Shown here one piece after another: positions 16,010 through 25,192 of a stretch of DNA of 64,000 nt. A program made the position numbers and the translations under genes. The stretch comes from Laceyella sediminis (GTDB taxonomy: Bacteria > Bacillota > Bacilli > Thermoactinomycetales > Thermoactinomycetaceae). The notes below the pieces were generated by a model. That model saw only the letters and a list, made by a program, of their open reading frames with translations, made no database searches and had not been told where the DNA came from. Numbering within the stretch: the first letter of the stretch is position 1; the number at the start of each line of letters is the position of its first letter. The DNA is taken from the NCBI RefSeq assembly GCF_003003125.1, contig NZ_PVTZ01000006.1, positions 62,001 through 126,000 of the forward strand, read 5' to 3'.

Positions 16010-17117
16010 CTGTGCCACTCCATTCCGCCCTCCCCAACAGTTCACCCTTCATTTTCACCAACACCGTTTCAATCGTCAGGCCTCCATCCACATGCCGCAA
16101 GCCTTGACGGCAGACCAACTGGCTCAACCGCGTGAAAAACGACATCCGCCCGGCTTCTTCCATCAGCTGGCCCGCGTGGGTCGCGCTGTTAGCCTCACGT
16201 ACCGCCTGCACCAAATCGGGGGGTGCCCCCACTTCCTCCGCCACCGCCGCCAAAAAACCAAAGTCGACCGCGGCGCTTTTGGAGTGAACCATCATCACAC
16301 CTTGGGCTACCTTGGAAAACTTGCCCATCATCCCTACTAAACTCACTCGTTCCACTCCGGCCCGTTTGGCGTGTTTCAATGCAAAACCTACAAAATCGCC
16401 CATCTGGATAAAAGCTTCTTCCGGCAGATGAGGGAAACACTTCATCGCATGTTTTTCACTGCTACCACCCGTAGTCAACACGAGATGACGGCAACCATTG
16501 GCTTTGGCCACTTGGATCGCCTGCGCCACACTGGCCCGGTAAGCAGCAGTTGAGAACGGAACCACGATCCCCCGCGTACCCAAGATGGAAATGCCACCGA
16601 TAATTCCTAAACGGGCGTTCAACGTTTTCTGGGCGATCACTTCCCCTTCTGGAACAGAGATGACCACTTTGACACCCCGGTTCACCCCATGTTCGGCTAG
16701 CACCGTCTCCACCGTCTCCCTGATCATCCGCCGGGGCACCGGGTTGATGGCCGCTTCCCCCTCCGGAATCGGCAAGCCCGGCTTAGTCACCCGACCCACA
16801 CCGACACCACCGTCAATCTCGATTCCTTGTTCACGCAACCAGGTGACGGTGGACACAATCGTCGCCCCATGCGTGGCATCGGGGTCATCCCCGCCGTCTT
16901 TGACCGTACTGGCTCGCGCATGGTTTCCATCCATCCGTACCTCATCCATGGCAAACACCGCCTTTTGGCCGATCGGCAAGCGGATCGTCACCTCTCGGAC
17001 GGCTTCCCCGGTGATCAACGAGAGCAAAGCTGCTTTGGTCGCCGCCGTCGCGCAGGCTCCCGTAGTATATCCCGTACGGAGCGGCTTTTCTTCGCTTGCT
17101 GCCTGCGTTGACTTCAT
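15939..17117 (-). CDS. cbiD: Cobalt-precorrin-5B C1-methyltransferase (CbiD)
   Basis: CbiD methylates C1 in the anaerobic pathway, so its presence identifies the route as oxygen-independent. The 392-residue protein shows the family opening LRTGYTTGACATAATKAA, the PVPRRMI segment and LTTGGSSEKHAMK. The last 29 residues (Trp- and Arg-rich, ending in PALPEMD) are encoded within the start of cbiET and look like a non-conserved extension created by loss of an earlier stop. It starts 2 bases before the stop of the upstream cbiC on the same strand. Confidence 0.95.
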   Translation of the reverse strand: MKSTQAASEEKPLRTGYTTGACATAATKAALLSLITGEAVREVTIRLPIGQKAVFAMDEVRMDGNHARASTVKDGGDDPDATHGATIVSTVTWLREQGIEIDGGVGVGRVTKPGLPIPEGEAAINPVPRRMIRETVETVLAEHGVNRGVKVVISVPEGEVIAQKTLNARLGIIGGISILGTRGIVVPFSTAAYRASVAQAIQVAKANGCRHLVLTTGGSSEKHAMKCFPHLPEEAFIQMGDFVGFALKHAKRAGVERVSLVGMMGKFSKVAQGVMMVHSKSAAVDFGFLAAVAEEVGAPPDLVQAVREANSATHAGQLMEEAGRMSFFTRLSQLVCRQGLRHVDGGLTIETVLVKMKGELLGRAEWSGTDGETDWDRCGRERWTPPALPEMD

Positions 17118-17118
17118 G

Positions 17119-17769
17119 TCACGCTTTCATCTCCCGTTCAGCCATCATGGCTAAGGCATTTACAATCGCCACCGCCGTCGGACTGCCTCCCTTGCGGCCC
17201 AAGTTGGTGATAAATGGTACATTTAGCTTCAACAGCTCCTCTTTCGACTCCGCCGCAGATACAAAACCTACAGGCACACCCACGATGAGCCCTGGTTTGG
17301 CCACCCCCTCCCGAACCAGGCGAATCAATTCCAAAAGCGCCGTGGGGGCGTTGCCGATCGCGAAAATGCCGCCTTCGGCCTCGGCGACTGCTTTCCTCAT
17401 CGCCACAATCGCTCTGGTCGTCCCCAACCGTTTGGCTTCTGCCATCACATCGCTGTCAGAGATATACACTCGCACATCGCTACCAAATTTCCCTAAACGC
17501 ATTTTGTTGATCCCCACCTGCACCATCTGCACATCAGCCACGATTGGCTTGCCGGCTTGGATCGCTTGGATGCCCGCTCGCACTGCATCAGGATGAAACA
17601 CAACACTTCGACCCAACTCAAAGTCGGCGGTTGCATGAATTACCCTCTGCACAATGGGAAATTGCTCCGGCGCAAAATCATGTGCCCCCAATTCGTCGGC
17701 AATCATTTGAAAGCTTAAATTCTCAATCTCCTGAGGTTTAGTGGTGACGGGACGAAAAGACTCACTCAT
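17119..17769 (-). CDS. cbiC: Precorrin-8X methylmutase (CbiC/CobH)
   Basis: CbiC moves the methyl group from C11 to C12 to yield cobyrinic acid. The 216 residues contain the conserved RVIHATADFELGRSV (catalytic His), IVADVQMVQVGINK and GVPVGFVSAAESKEEL segments. Its start lies inside the last codons of cbiJ and its stop is immediately followed by cbiD. Length is normal for the family. Confidence 0.96.
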   Translation of the reverse strand: MSESFRPVTTKPQEIENLSFQMIADELGAHDFAPEQFPIVQRVIHATADFELGRSVVFHPDAVRAGIQAIQAGKPIVADVQMVQVGINKMRLGKFGSDVRVYISDSDVMAEAKRLGTTRAIVAMRKAVAEAEGGIFAIGNAPTALLELIRLVREGVAKPGLIVGVPVGFVSAAESKEELLKLNVPFITNLGRKGGSPTAVAIVNALAMMAEREMKA

Positions 17770-18544
17770 GGAACATTCCTCCTAATTCTGCTCGCACCTG
17801 ATCTAGCACTTGATCGATCTTATCCAAGGCGCGGCCATATTCGATCCGCGGCCGGGAAATGAGCACCACATGTAACCCCAACTCCAAAGCGGCCTCCACC
17901 TTCTCATCGACCGAACCGATCTGCCCGCTCTCTTTGGTAATGACGGTGGTCACTTTATAATGTTGGTACAAGGCCTTGTTCAATTCTTTGCCAAACGGCC
18001 CTTGCATGGCGATGATATTCTTCTGCTCCAAACCCAACCGTTCGCATTTTTCCATGTTATCCTTGCGTGGCAACATCCGAGCAACCAACCGCACGCCCGG
18101 TTCCGGCAACAATCTCTGGACGAAGATGTCCAACGTTTTGCTCCCTGTCGTCAGCATGACCACCCCTTTTCGGCGCGCCGCCGCTTCCGCCGCCTCTTGA
18201 TAAGAGGATACGGTCTCGATGAGTGGATGACGCTCGCCCTTCCATTCCGGGCGTTCGTAGCGGAGATAGGGGATGCCTGCGCTATCAGCCGCCAGGATCG
18301 CATTTTTGGATGCTTCTTCGGCAAACGGGTGGCTGGCGTCCACCACCATGGCAGCACCTTGTTCCTTTAGAACGGCAACCATTTCATCCGCCGTCAATCG
18401 GCCCACCCGCACAGAAACGCCTGCTTCCCGCAAGCTGACGGCGGCACTTTCGGTCACAACCGAGGCCACGAGTGGATACCCTTCTTGTTGCAACAAACAA
18501 GCCAACTCACGGGCATCACTTGTTCCGGCCAACAGAAAAATCAC
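17762..18544 (-). CDS. cbiJ: Cobalt-precorrin-6A reductase (CbiJ/CobK)
   Basis: CbiJ reduces the macrocycle of cobalt-precorrin-6A using a nicotinamide cofactor. The 260 residues show IFLLAGTSDARELACLL at the N-terminus, VVDASHPFAEEASKNA in the middle and VTTVITKESGQIGSVDEKVEAA near the C-terminus, all diagnostic. The start is the GTG at 18544 with AAGGGGG 7 bases upstream; longer frames would run through the His-encoding tail of cbiX. Confidence 0.95.
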   Translation of the reverse strand: MIFLLAGTSDARELACLLQQEGYPLVASVVTESAAVSLREAGVSVRVGRLTADEMVAVLKEQGAAMVVDASHPFAEEASKNAILAADSAGIPYLRYERPEWKGERHPLIETVSSYQEAAEAAARRKGVVMLTTGSKTLDIFVQRLLPEPGVRLVARMLPRKDNMEKCERLGLEQKNIIAMQGPFGKELNKALYQHYKVTTVITKESGQIGSVDEKVEAALELGLHVVLISRPRIEYGRALDKIDQVLDQVRAELGGMFHE

Positions 18545-18557
18545 TGCTGTTCCCCCT

Positions 18558-19388
18558 TCAATGGTCATGGTGGTGATGATGGTCATGATGATGGTGGTGT
18601 CCGGTAGCGACCGCCTGTTTGGCCAAGGTTTCCCAGTCCAACGCCTGCCCCTGCTCCAACTGGTCGACGCGGTGTTTCCAGATATCCACCAGCCCTTCGT
18701 CACACCCGAGGTAAGAAACCATCACCGCTTCTGCACCGACGTTGGTCTCATTAAACTCACGCACCATCCTCTCCATCCGCTTGATCAGCACGCCGGTAAA
18801 TAAGAAATACGGCAACACCACCACCCGTTTGGCACCCAATCGAAGGCACCGGTTCAATCCTTCGTTAAGCCGTGGGTCCGTCACCCCGATGAAGCAAGCT
18901 TCCACCCACGGGACAGGCAAACGTTCCCACAACAGGCGGGTGATCTTATACAAGTCGCTGTTAGCGTTGGCATCACTCGATCCCCGCCCCACCAGCAACA
19001 CGGCCGTCTCTTCCGTTTCCCCAACCCTAAGCAAGCTCTGAAGCCGCGCTTCCAAGATGGGCAATACCAATGGCTCCACCTCAAGCGCCCGCGCGTATAC
19101 AAACCGAACATCGGGATAGGCCGCTTGCGCCTCCTGCAAAAATAAAGGAATGTGCACTTTGGCATGCCCTGCCATGAACAGCATCAGCGGAATCACTTTG
19201 ATCGAAGTAGCCCCCCTGTCAACAGCTCTCTTCACTCCGGCATGCATGTCCGGCTGGGCAAATTCTAAGAAACAGGTCTCCACAATCGGTTCCGTAAACT
19301 TGGTCGCCATCTGTGCGGTGAATTGCAACAATTCTTCATTCCCCTCAGCATCACGGCTTCCATGACCCACAAACAATATCGCTTCCAT
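18558..19388 (-). CDS. cbiX: Sirohydrochlorin cobaltochelatase (CbiX) with a His-rich tail
   Basis: CbiX inserts Co2+ into sirohydrochlorin, the committing step of the anaerobic pathway. The 276 residues contain two CbiX/ferrochelatase-like repeats: the first starts ILFVGHGSRDAEGNEELL (active-site His) and includes PLMLFMAGHAKVHIP, the second starts VLLVGRGSSDANANSDL. The C-terminus is a run of ten His and three Asp, presumably a metal-loading or storage tail, as known in other long CbiX proteins. No MXCXXC iron-sulfur motif is visible in the tail. The start ATG lies about 80 bases beyond the cbiH stop. Confidence 0.94.
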   Translation of the reverse strand: MEAILFVGHGSRDAEGNEELLQFTAQMATKFTEPIVETCFLEFAQPDMHAGVKRAVDRGATSIKVIPLMLFMAGHAKVHIPLFLQEAQAAYPDVRFVYARALEVEPLVLPILEARLQSLLRVGETEETAVLLVGRGSSDANANSDLYKITRLLWERLPVPWVEACFIGVTDPRLNEGLNRCLRLGAKRVVVLPYFLFTGVLIKRMERMVREFNETNVGAEAVMVSYLGCDEGLVDIWKHRVDQLEQGQALDWETLAKQAVATGHHHHHDHHHHHDH

Positions 19389-19470
19389 CTCGCTCTCTCC
19401 CATCCGTTGAAATTGGACGCGACCTGTGCGCCACATGCTCTTCCGAGCCAGAACGATGGACTCACCCTGC

Positions 19471-21042
19471 CTAATCGCCACAAGCTAGCGGTTCAATCGT
19501 GATCTGGCCTTCGGTGTATCGGAACCCGCCAATCTCTTCCACCCGTTTGAAGAATTTATGGAAGCGCTCATTGGGCTCAGCCTGTTCTTTGTAGGCGCGC
19601 ACCGTTTGTTCAACCGCGGCGATCAACTCATCAGGGGTGAGCCCTTCCGCCACCCGTTTGGCCACTTGGGCGTTGCGCCCAATTTTCTTGCCTCCCAAAA
19701 ATAAATCATACGTGCCACGGCGATGTACGATTGCAATATCCTCAGTCACCGCTCCGTAGCAAGCCATCGCACAACCGTTAAACCCAATCTTCAGCTCCTT
19801 AGGGACACCCAAGCCCCCAATCCGTTTCTGTAATTCCTCCAACTGCGGGATCGACTCCCCCTTGTCCCCATCACAAAAATCACAAGCCTTCAGTTGGACT
19901 ACATTACCTACTGGCTCCAGAAGAAGTCCCGCCGCGCTCAACTGCTCCACCACGCGATCCGGGTTTTCCGTCGGCACTTTCAGCAACAACCGGTGATCGG
20001 GCGTATAATGGATCTCACCCTCTGCCCCAGCCACCTCTGCCAGACAGCTCATCTGCTCCGGTGTGATTTTTTTCTCTGCCAAGCCCGCTGACACCGCCAC
20101 TTCAAAAATCGACGCGACGCCTGTCTCGCGCCTTTCCAACATCGACAGCGCTTCTTCAGCTAACTGCACGGGACTCATCTCGTCTGCCGCGTCCGGCGCA
20201 CCCTCAGCTTCGAGGGCCCACGGCTCTGCCTCTGGACGCAGGCGCTCGTGCGGTTTCAAAGCCTGCACGGTCTGGTCCAACGTATATTTGCGCTGATATC
20301 CGCGCGGCGTAATCATCAATCCTTCATGCACAAACGTGCTCCCATTGCCGATCAGCACGGTGGTGAGCATGCCAATCTCGTGATCCAGCATCCGGCCAAG
20401 GGTGGTCAACACCACCTGCTGCCGTTCGCGATACGCGCTCTTCACCAATCCCACCGGGGTATCCGGGGAACGATGTTTCAAAAGGATTTTTTGCGTTTCA
20501 ATGATTTGCTTGGTTCTGCGCCCGCTACGGGGGTTGTACAAGGCAATGACGAAGTCGGCAGCAGCAGCGGCTTCAATCCGCTTTGAAATCACTTCCCATG
20601 GAGTCAGATGATCGCTCAAGCTGATGGTGCAAGCATCGTGCATCACCGGCGCTCCCAACAGCGAAGCGCATGAGTTGATCGCCGAAATTCCCGGGATCAC
20701 CTCCACATCGATGCCGGTTTCCGGGTGCCACCCTTTTTCAATCAACACCTCGTAAACCAAACCGGCCATCCCGTACACACCAGCGTCACCGCTAGAAATC
20801 ACCGCCACCTTTTTGCCAGCTTCCGCCAGCCTGACCGCCTCCTGCGCCCGGCTCACTTCTTCCGTCATTCCGGTGCGCACAATCTGTTGCGTCGTTAAAA
20901 GCGGACGGATAAGGTCTACATAGGTGTTGTACCCGACGATCACTTCACTCTCCATCAACGCAGAACGGGCACGCGCCGTTATGTGCTCCGCATGTCCCGG
21001 CCCAAACCCGACCAACAAGATCTTGCCGACTGGACGGCCCAT
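19471..21042 (-). CDS. cbiH60: Cobalt-factor III C17-methyltransferase fused to a sulfite/nitrite-reductase-like Fe-S domain (CbiH60 type)
   Basis: Residues 1 to about 245 form the C17-methyltransferase (LVGFGPGHAEHITARA; SSGDAGVYGMAGLVYEV; IPGISAINSCASLLGAP; YNPRSGRR) that contracts the ring. After a linker, residues about 300-523 resemble the ferredoxin-like and Fe-S domains of siroheme sulfite/nitrite reductases, with cysteines in ACDFCDGDKGES and FNGCAMACYGA positioned for a [4Fe-4S] cluster. The same fusion is known in Bacillus megaterium. It is the first gene of the operon after the riboswitch; the ATG at 21042 is preferred over an ATG six codons upstream because of the GGGGTG site. Confidence 0.94.
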   Translation of the reverse strand: MGRPVGKILLVGFGPGHAEHITARARSALMESEVIVGYNTYVDLIRPLLTTQQIVRTGMTEEVSRAQEAVRLAEAGKKVAVISSGDAGVYGMAGLVYEVLIEKGWHPETGIDVEVIPGISAINSCASLLGAPVMHDACTISLSDHLTPWEVISKRIEAAAAADFVIALYNPRSGRRTKQIIETQKILLKHRSPDTPVGLVKSAYRERQQVVLTTLGRMLDHEIGMLTTVLIGNGSTFVHEGLMITPRGYQRKYTLDQTVQALKPHERLRPEAEPWALEAEGAPDAADEMSPVQLAEEALSMLERRETGVASIFEVAVSAGLAEKKITPEQMSCLAEVAGAEGEIHYTPDHRLLLKVPTENPDRVVEQLSAAGLLLEPVGNVVQLKACDFCDGDKGESIPQLEELQKRIGGLGVPKELKIGFNGCAMACYGAVTEDIAIVHRRGTYDLFLGGKKIGRNAQVAKRVAEGLTPDELIAAVEQTVRAYKEQAEPNERFHKFFKRVEEIGGFRYTEGQITIEPLACGD

Positions 21043-21151
21043 CCAATCACCCCATCTCATGATATAATTGAATATTAATTCTATTAAAAATGTTCAACCA
21101 TCAAAGCGAATAAAAGCTCCTTCCAACACACTTTGATCTGTCAGGAAAATG

Positions 21152-21188
21152 AAAAAACACCTTCCGCTCACTCGGGCAGAAAGTGTTT
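21152..21188 (-). terminator. Riboswitch-controlled terminator of the cobalamin operon
   Basis: On the minus strand AACACTTTCTGC pairs with GCGGAAGGTGTT and is followed by TTTTTT. The 5' arm overlaps CCTATAAACAC (plus 21183-21193), which can instead pair with an upstream GGTGTTTATAGG (plus 21254-21265). These two helices are mutually exclusive and form a terminator/antiterminator switch. Confidence 0.85.
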
Positions 21189-21475
21189 ATAGGCGCAGAA
21201 TCGCAGACACCAAGTAGACACATCCCACATGGGCACATGCATCTCTTGCCGTCCCTATAAACACCTCCCCATCCGCGTAGGTCAAGCGGTGTTGTCAGAA
21301 AAGGCAGGTCTCCTGGCTCATGGATCATCGTCTTAGTTTGAATCTGGCCTTCCCATCATCGACAAATGCAGTGGCCAAACTCAGACTCCCCATTCACAGT
21401 GGCGGGACCGCGTCGGATTCTCACCGATCTTCCCTCTTCGGGAGCGCAGATCTTGCGCTCCACCTTTTCCCACAA
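21152..21475 (-). promoter_or_regulatory. Cobalamin (adenosylcobalamin) riboswitch with transcription attenuator
   Basis: The aptamer (about 21300-21475, minus strand) has the conserved parts in order: GGTG, GAAGAGGGAA, CGGTGAGAATCC, GCGGTCCCGCCACTGTGA, GGGGAGTCTG, a second GCCACTG, GGAAGGC, and finally the B12-box-like GAGCCAGGAGACCTGCC. An expression platform with an antiterminator and an intrinsic terminator follows, about 110 bases before cbiH60. Binding of coenzyme B12 should favour the terminator and switch off the whole twelve-gene operon. Confidence 0.97.
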
Positions 21476-21696
21476 AGATATTCATTTTTTAACAAAATCA
21501 TTATATTGAAATTGTAACTTACTAGCCTGCATATTTTCAATTTTTCCACCGGCATTATCGCAGAATAGACGCGTCATTTTAATCGGATGCTTTTAATTCC
21601 TTGATTATTCATAGTTGATTAACAGTTTAAATCAGGTCAACTTTCTGATAGAATACACACCCATTTCTGCGCCATTTCCATGCCGCTATCCAGGGC

Positions 21697-22238
21697 TCAT
21701 TTTTCAAACACATACATCCTGCCGTTTGCCGGTGTGCCCAAGCGTGGCCCCTTAAATCCTCTTTTCAGGAGTTCTTGGCGCATGGACACCATCAGTATCC
21801 CATGGCTGACAATCAGCGTGTCTTCCCCGTTGCGGGACATGATTTCATCTATGACGTCCGTCAAGCGCCTCTGTACATCCTGTTTGACCTCTATTTGCGA
21901 GCGGTGATTGCAAAGCCAAGCTCCCCTCATAATCAAACCCCAGGCCCAAAGCGGCAATTTCACCTCTTGGTTGCGAAAAAGCGGACAGATCGGGATTTCA
22001 CGCAATGCTTTTGTCACGGTGATCGGCCCTTGATAAATTTTGCGCGCTGTTTTTTCCGCCCGCGGCAAATCGCTGGTGAAACAGCGTTTCCATGCGATAT
22101 TTCCTAAATCCACTTCGCCTTCTTCTATATCAGCGACATCATACTCCTGAATCCATTGCGATAATTCCTGTTGTGTCAGCAAAAATTTTTCGGAAATTCT
22201 TTCTTCACTTTAAAATGGCGAACCAAACCGATTTTCAT
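21697..22238 (-). pseudogene. Histidine phosphatase family gene, interrupted by a one-base shift
   Basis: The ATG at 22238 (preceded by AAAGGATGGA) opens MKIGLVRHFKVKKEFPKNF and then hits TGA. The remaining 161 codons continue in the -1 frame and contain KRCFTSDLPRAEKTA and LIVSHGILMVS, the second part of a phosphoglycerate-mutase-like histidine phosphatase. Joined at the A5T5 run (22181-22190), the product is a complete protein of about 180 residues with both catalytic histidines (VRH and VSH). The zero-frame codons AAA AAT TTT form a canonical A AAT TTT slippery heptamer. This may be a real mutation, a homopolymer sequencing error or programmed frameshifting. Confidence 0.8.
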
Positions 22239-22963
22239 GCATTCCATCCTTTCTGCTTGAAACAGCCGCCAGCGACCAGCGGAACAAGTGAATGAAAACA
22301 ACGCGGAAATAACGAAGGGCTCGTATTTCAATCTCCTTTTCTCTCGCTTTATTCACTCATCGGGAAAAGATTCTCCGTACATCACTTTTATCTTAGAAGT
22401 TACTCATTTTGCCCCATCAACAATCCAATTATATAATATTTTTTATAATCTAATAAATAAAATTGCAGGAAGGGGCAAATCTCATATCCATGCCCGCTCA
22501 GTGCCAACCTGCGAGCTCATTGCAAAGCGAGGTGTATCTCAATGGCAATCACACGGCTTCACCCTGGACGGCGTTTGGTGGCCTACTAGGGTGTGTCTGG
22601 CAAATCAAGTCGGTAGGGTAGAAACGGCGGAAAAACCTTTTCTCGAGGAGGCCGATGCACAAGTGAAGCGAATGAGAAAATGGTTTTGAAGCCACTTGCG
22701 TCAAGAAGGCTGACACATCCATTTGTCCCACGCGGGTTGTCGGCTTATTGGTAGCATGTCCCTTAACGATGGCTGCGTCTTATGCGCATGGTTGCTGAAC
22801 GCCGCTTTCAAAAAACTGACTTTTTTGGGGTGTTGATTATCTAAATCTGCGCTACGAGATTCCACGCCTATTTGACTTGAAAAAAAGCATTGAATTACCC
22901 TCTCAAATCTGCTAGCGTGGACGGAAGATGCGCGTTGATTTTCAATATAAGAGGAAGAGAACA
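22239..22963. other. Gene-poor region with AT-rich DNA and repeat relic
   Basis: Apart from the repeat at 22586-22692 I see no gene with a ribosome binding site. A 133-codon plus-strand frame (22288-22689) crosses the repeat and has no start signal. The stretch 22430-22470 is very AT-rich. The remainder may be the debris of an insertion element, but no transposase motif could be read. Confidence 0.4.
22586..22692 (+). repeat. Truncated copy of a MITE-like repeat
   Basis: The segment begins CTAGGGTGTGTCTGGCAAATCA and is nearly identical to the left ~105 bases of the element at 25000-25136, including a shared stretch reading GATGCACAAGTGAAGCGAAT. It lacks the right terminal inverted repeat, so it is a partial relic of the same element. 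Confidence 0.8.
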
Positions 22964-24334
22964 ATGAATCAAACACATTCTGTAAAACAAAAAACATACC
23001 AGTTTCTGATTATTTTATTACCTATTCTCGTGACCCAATTGACTCTGTTTTCAATGAACTTTTTCGATACGGTGATGTCAGGCCACGCCAGCGCCCGTGA
23101 CTTAGCCGGGGTGGCGATCGGTTCTAGCATTTGGTCTCCCGTCTTCACTGGGTTGAACGGGATTTTGTTATCGTTGTCCCCGATCGTCTCCCAATTAGTC
23201 GGGGCCAAGCGGAACAACGAAGTGCCATTTAAAGTGATTCAAGGCATTTACTTGGCGGTGGCCATAGCAGCCGCGGTCATCCTATGCGGGACTTTTCTCC
23301 TTGATCCCATCCTGAACGGAATGAGCCTTGAAACGCAGGTTCGGCAGATCGCCCACGACTATTTAATCGCGCTGGCATTTGGCATTGTGCCACTATTTAT
23401 CTATACCGTCTTGCGTTGTTTTATGGATGCGTTGGGTCAAACACGGGTCAGCATGTTCATCATCCTGCTGTCCTTGCCAATCAATGTCGGGTTGAATTAT
23501 CTGCTGATCTTTGGCAAATGGGGCTTTCCCCGGTTGGGTGGGGTCGGAGCAGGTTATGCTACGGCGATTACGTATTGGTGCATCATGTTTATCAGCTTCG
23601 CAGTGATCGCTCGAGTCAAACCCTTTTCCGACTATCGCGTGTTCTCTCGATGGTTCCGACTGTCTTTGTCCGCATGGAAGGAACAATTGAAGATTGGCGT
23701 CCCCATCGGGTTTGCGATCTTCTTCGAAACCAGCATTTTCGCCGCCGTCACGCTACTAATGAGTGGTTATGACACGGCGACTATCGCCGCCCACCAAGCG
23801 GCGTTGAACTTCGCATCGTTCCTCTACATGGTGCCCTTGAGCATCTCCATGGCCTTGACCATCGCCGTCGGCTTTGAAGTGGGGGCGAAGAGGAGCAAAG
23901 ACGCACGCCAATACAGCTTCCTAGGCATCGGGATCGCCCTCTTGATGTCCGTGATTTGCGCCATCGCGCTGATTCTCTTCAATGAGCAGGTGGCCGGATT
24001 TTATACTACCGACCCTACCGTATTGGAACTGACTAAACAATTTTTGATCTATGCCATCTTTTTCCAATTATCAGATGCCATCGCCACCCCCATTCAAGGG
24101 GCGTTGCGCGGGTACAAGGACGTCAACTCCGCATTTCTGGTAGCCCTCATCTCTTACTGGATCTTGGGGTTGCCGATCGGTTATCTGTTGGCAAACTACC
24201 TGGCATTCGGCGCGTTCGGTTACTGGATTGGCTTGATCTCCGGCTTGGCCTTCGGCGCGATCTTCCTGATGGGCCGCCTGATACGAATCCAACGCCGCCA
24301 CTCAGCACCGTCTCCCGCCAGACAGTTGCGATGA
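22964..24334 (+). CDS. MATE family efflux transporter
   Basis: The 456-residue membrane protein has twelve predicted helices in two related halves ([23 protein letters not shown] and the matching [15 protein letters not shown] segment of the second half). MATE proteins export cationic drugs or metabolites in exchange for H+ or Na+. A central loop around residues 220-240 separates the halves. The ATG at 22964 has AGAGGA upstream. It is a single-gene transcript ending at the terminator at 24377-24427; the natural substrate is unknown. Confidence 0.93.
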   Translation: MNQTHSVKQKTYQFLIILLPILVTQLTLFSMNFFDTVMSGHASARDLAGVAIGSSIWSPVFTGLNGILLSLSPIVSQLVGAKRNNEVPFKVIQGIYLAVAIAAAVILCGTFLLDPILNGMSLETQVRQIAHDYLIALAFGIVPLFIYTVLRCFMDALGQTRVSMFIILLSLPINVGLNYLLIFGKWGFPRLGGVGAGYATAITYWCIMFISFAVIARVKPFSDYRVFSRWFRLSLSAWKEQLKIGVPIGFAIFFETSIFAAVTLLMSGYDTATIAAHQAALNFASFLYMVPLSISMALTIAVGFEVGAKRSKDARQYSFLGIGIALLMSVICAIALILFNEQVAGFYTTDPTVLELTKQFLIYAIFFQLSDAIATPIQGALRGYKDVNSAFLVALISYWILGLPIGYLLANYLAFGAFGYWIGLISGLAFGAIFLMGRLIRIQRRHSAPSPARQLR

Positions 24335-24376
24335 CCAACAAACCGGAATACAGCAGGCTGATATCGTCCATCACAA

Positions 24377-24427
24377 AAAAACAGCGCTCCCCACCATTTG
24401 GCTACACACTGGGGAGTGCTGTTTTTT
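24377..24427. terminator. Bidirectional terminator between MATE and PCYCGC genes
   Basis: AAAAAACAGCGCTCCCCA pairs with TGGGGAGTGCTGTTTTTT around a loop of about 16 bases. The A and T tracts serve both converging genes. Confidence 0.85.
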
Positions 24428-24944
24428 ATGAAGGCATAGGTGTCGGCGTCGGCGCCGCATAGCCATCCTTGTACTTGCTGTCGATGATTTGCCGAATCTC
24501 TTTCAACGATTTCCCCTCTTGCTTCAGCATGGCCGACTCCGCCGCAATATCTAGGCAAGTGCCGCATTTGGTGCCATGCGAATCCCATACGACCTGGCCG
24601 TTCGGTTTCATCTCGTGGATGAAGCAATCCAGATTGCTCTTATGTCCAACACTTTCTCCGCAACCGCAATAGCAGGGCATCGATTTCAACACATCGGCGT
24701 TCGCCGCGGCAATTTGGTAGATCTGCCCTACCTTGGGGTCTAACCCCTTCACAAATGAAGGCAACACTGTTACTCCCGCCGTCAATTCGCGAACATCACC
24801 GGCTACATGCTGTTGTCCGCCATGGTTAGCATGGCTCGTAGAATCGTGGGATTGTGCTCCCTCCTGAACGCCGCAACCGGCCAAACCGCCAACGATCATC
24901 AACGCACCCAGCGCGATCGCCCATTTTTTCTGTTGCACATGCAT
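24426..24944 (-). CDS. PCYCGC-motif lipoprotein
   Basis: The 172-residue protein starts with a lipoprotein signal (ALMIVGGLAGC, Cys at about residue 24), then a His-rich spacer, and carries the name-giving PCYCGCGE motif near residue 90 followed by a second Cys pair (TKCGTC) about 40 residues later. This matches the PCYCGC family of secreted Bacillota proteins. The cysteines could form disulfides or bind metal outside the membrane; the function of the family is not established. The ATG at 24944 has AAAGGGGG upstream. Confidence 0.9.
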   Translation of the reverse strand: MHVQQKKWAIALGALMIVGGLAGCGVQEGAQSHDSTSHANHGGQQHVAGDVRELTAGVTVLPSFVKGLDPKVGQIYQIAAANADVLKSMPCYCGCGESVGHKSNLDCFIHEMKPNGQVVWDSHGTKCGTCLDIAAESAMLKQEGKSLKEIRQIIDSKYKDGYAAPTPTPMPS

Positions 24945-24999
24945 CCCCCTTTACCTCGAATTCGGAAAACCACATGAAAAATGATAACACACAATGCAA

Positions 25000-25136
25000 C
25001 TAGGGTGTGTCTGGCAAATCAAGTTGGTGGGAAAGAATCGGCGGAAAAACCTATTCTCGAGGAGCGCCGATGCACAAGTGAAGCGAATGAGAAAATGGTT
25101 TTGGAGCCGCTGTCCTATTCATCAGACACGCCCTAG
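25000..25136 (+). mobile_element. MITE-like element with terminal inverted repeats
   Basis: The 137-base element starts CTAGGGTGTGTCTG and ends CAGACACGCCCTAG, inverted repeats with one mismatch in 14. The palindromic CTAG ends may include a target duplication. It has no coding capacity, and its left part is repeated at 22586-22692. It is most simply a deletion derivative of an insertion sequence of the IS5-like type, but the parent element is not in the window. Confidence 0.75.
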
Positions 25137-25192
25137 CCGCCGGGAACTTTTTGCCGACACTTTACAGCCGCAGAAGAGAGCGGGTGATCTGC

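Noticed and set aside
21101-21328. 75-codon minus-strand frame after the cobalamin aptamer
   Set aside because: It spans the riboswitch terminator and antiterminator; Cys-rich content is accidental and there is no start signal.
22288-22689. 133-codon plus-strand frame
   Set aside because: It runs through AT-rich DNA into the MITE-like repeat, lacks a ribosome binding site and shows no domain.
22701-22997. 98-codon minus-strand frame, possible transposase remnant
   Set aside because: No DDE or other transposase motif could be read and it overlaps the MATE gene start.
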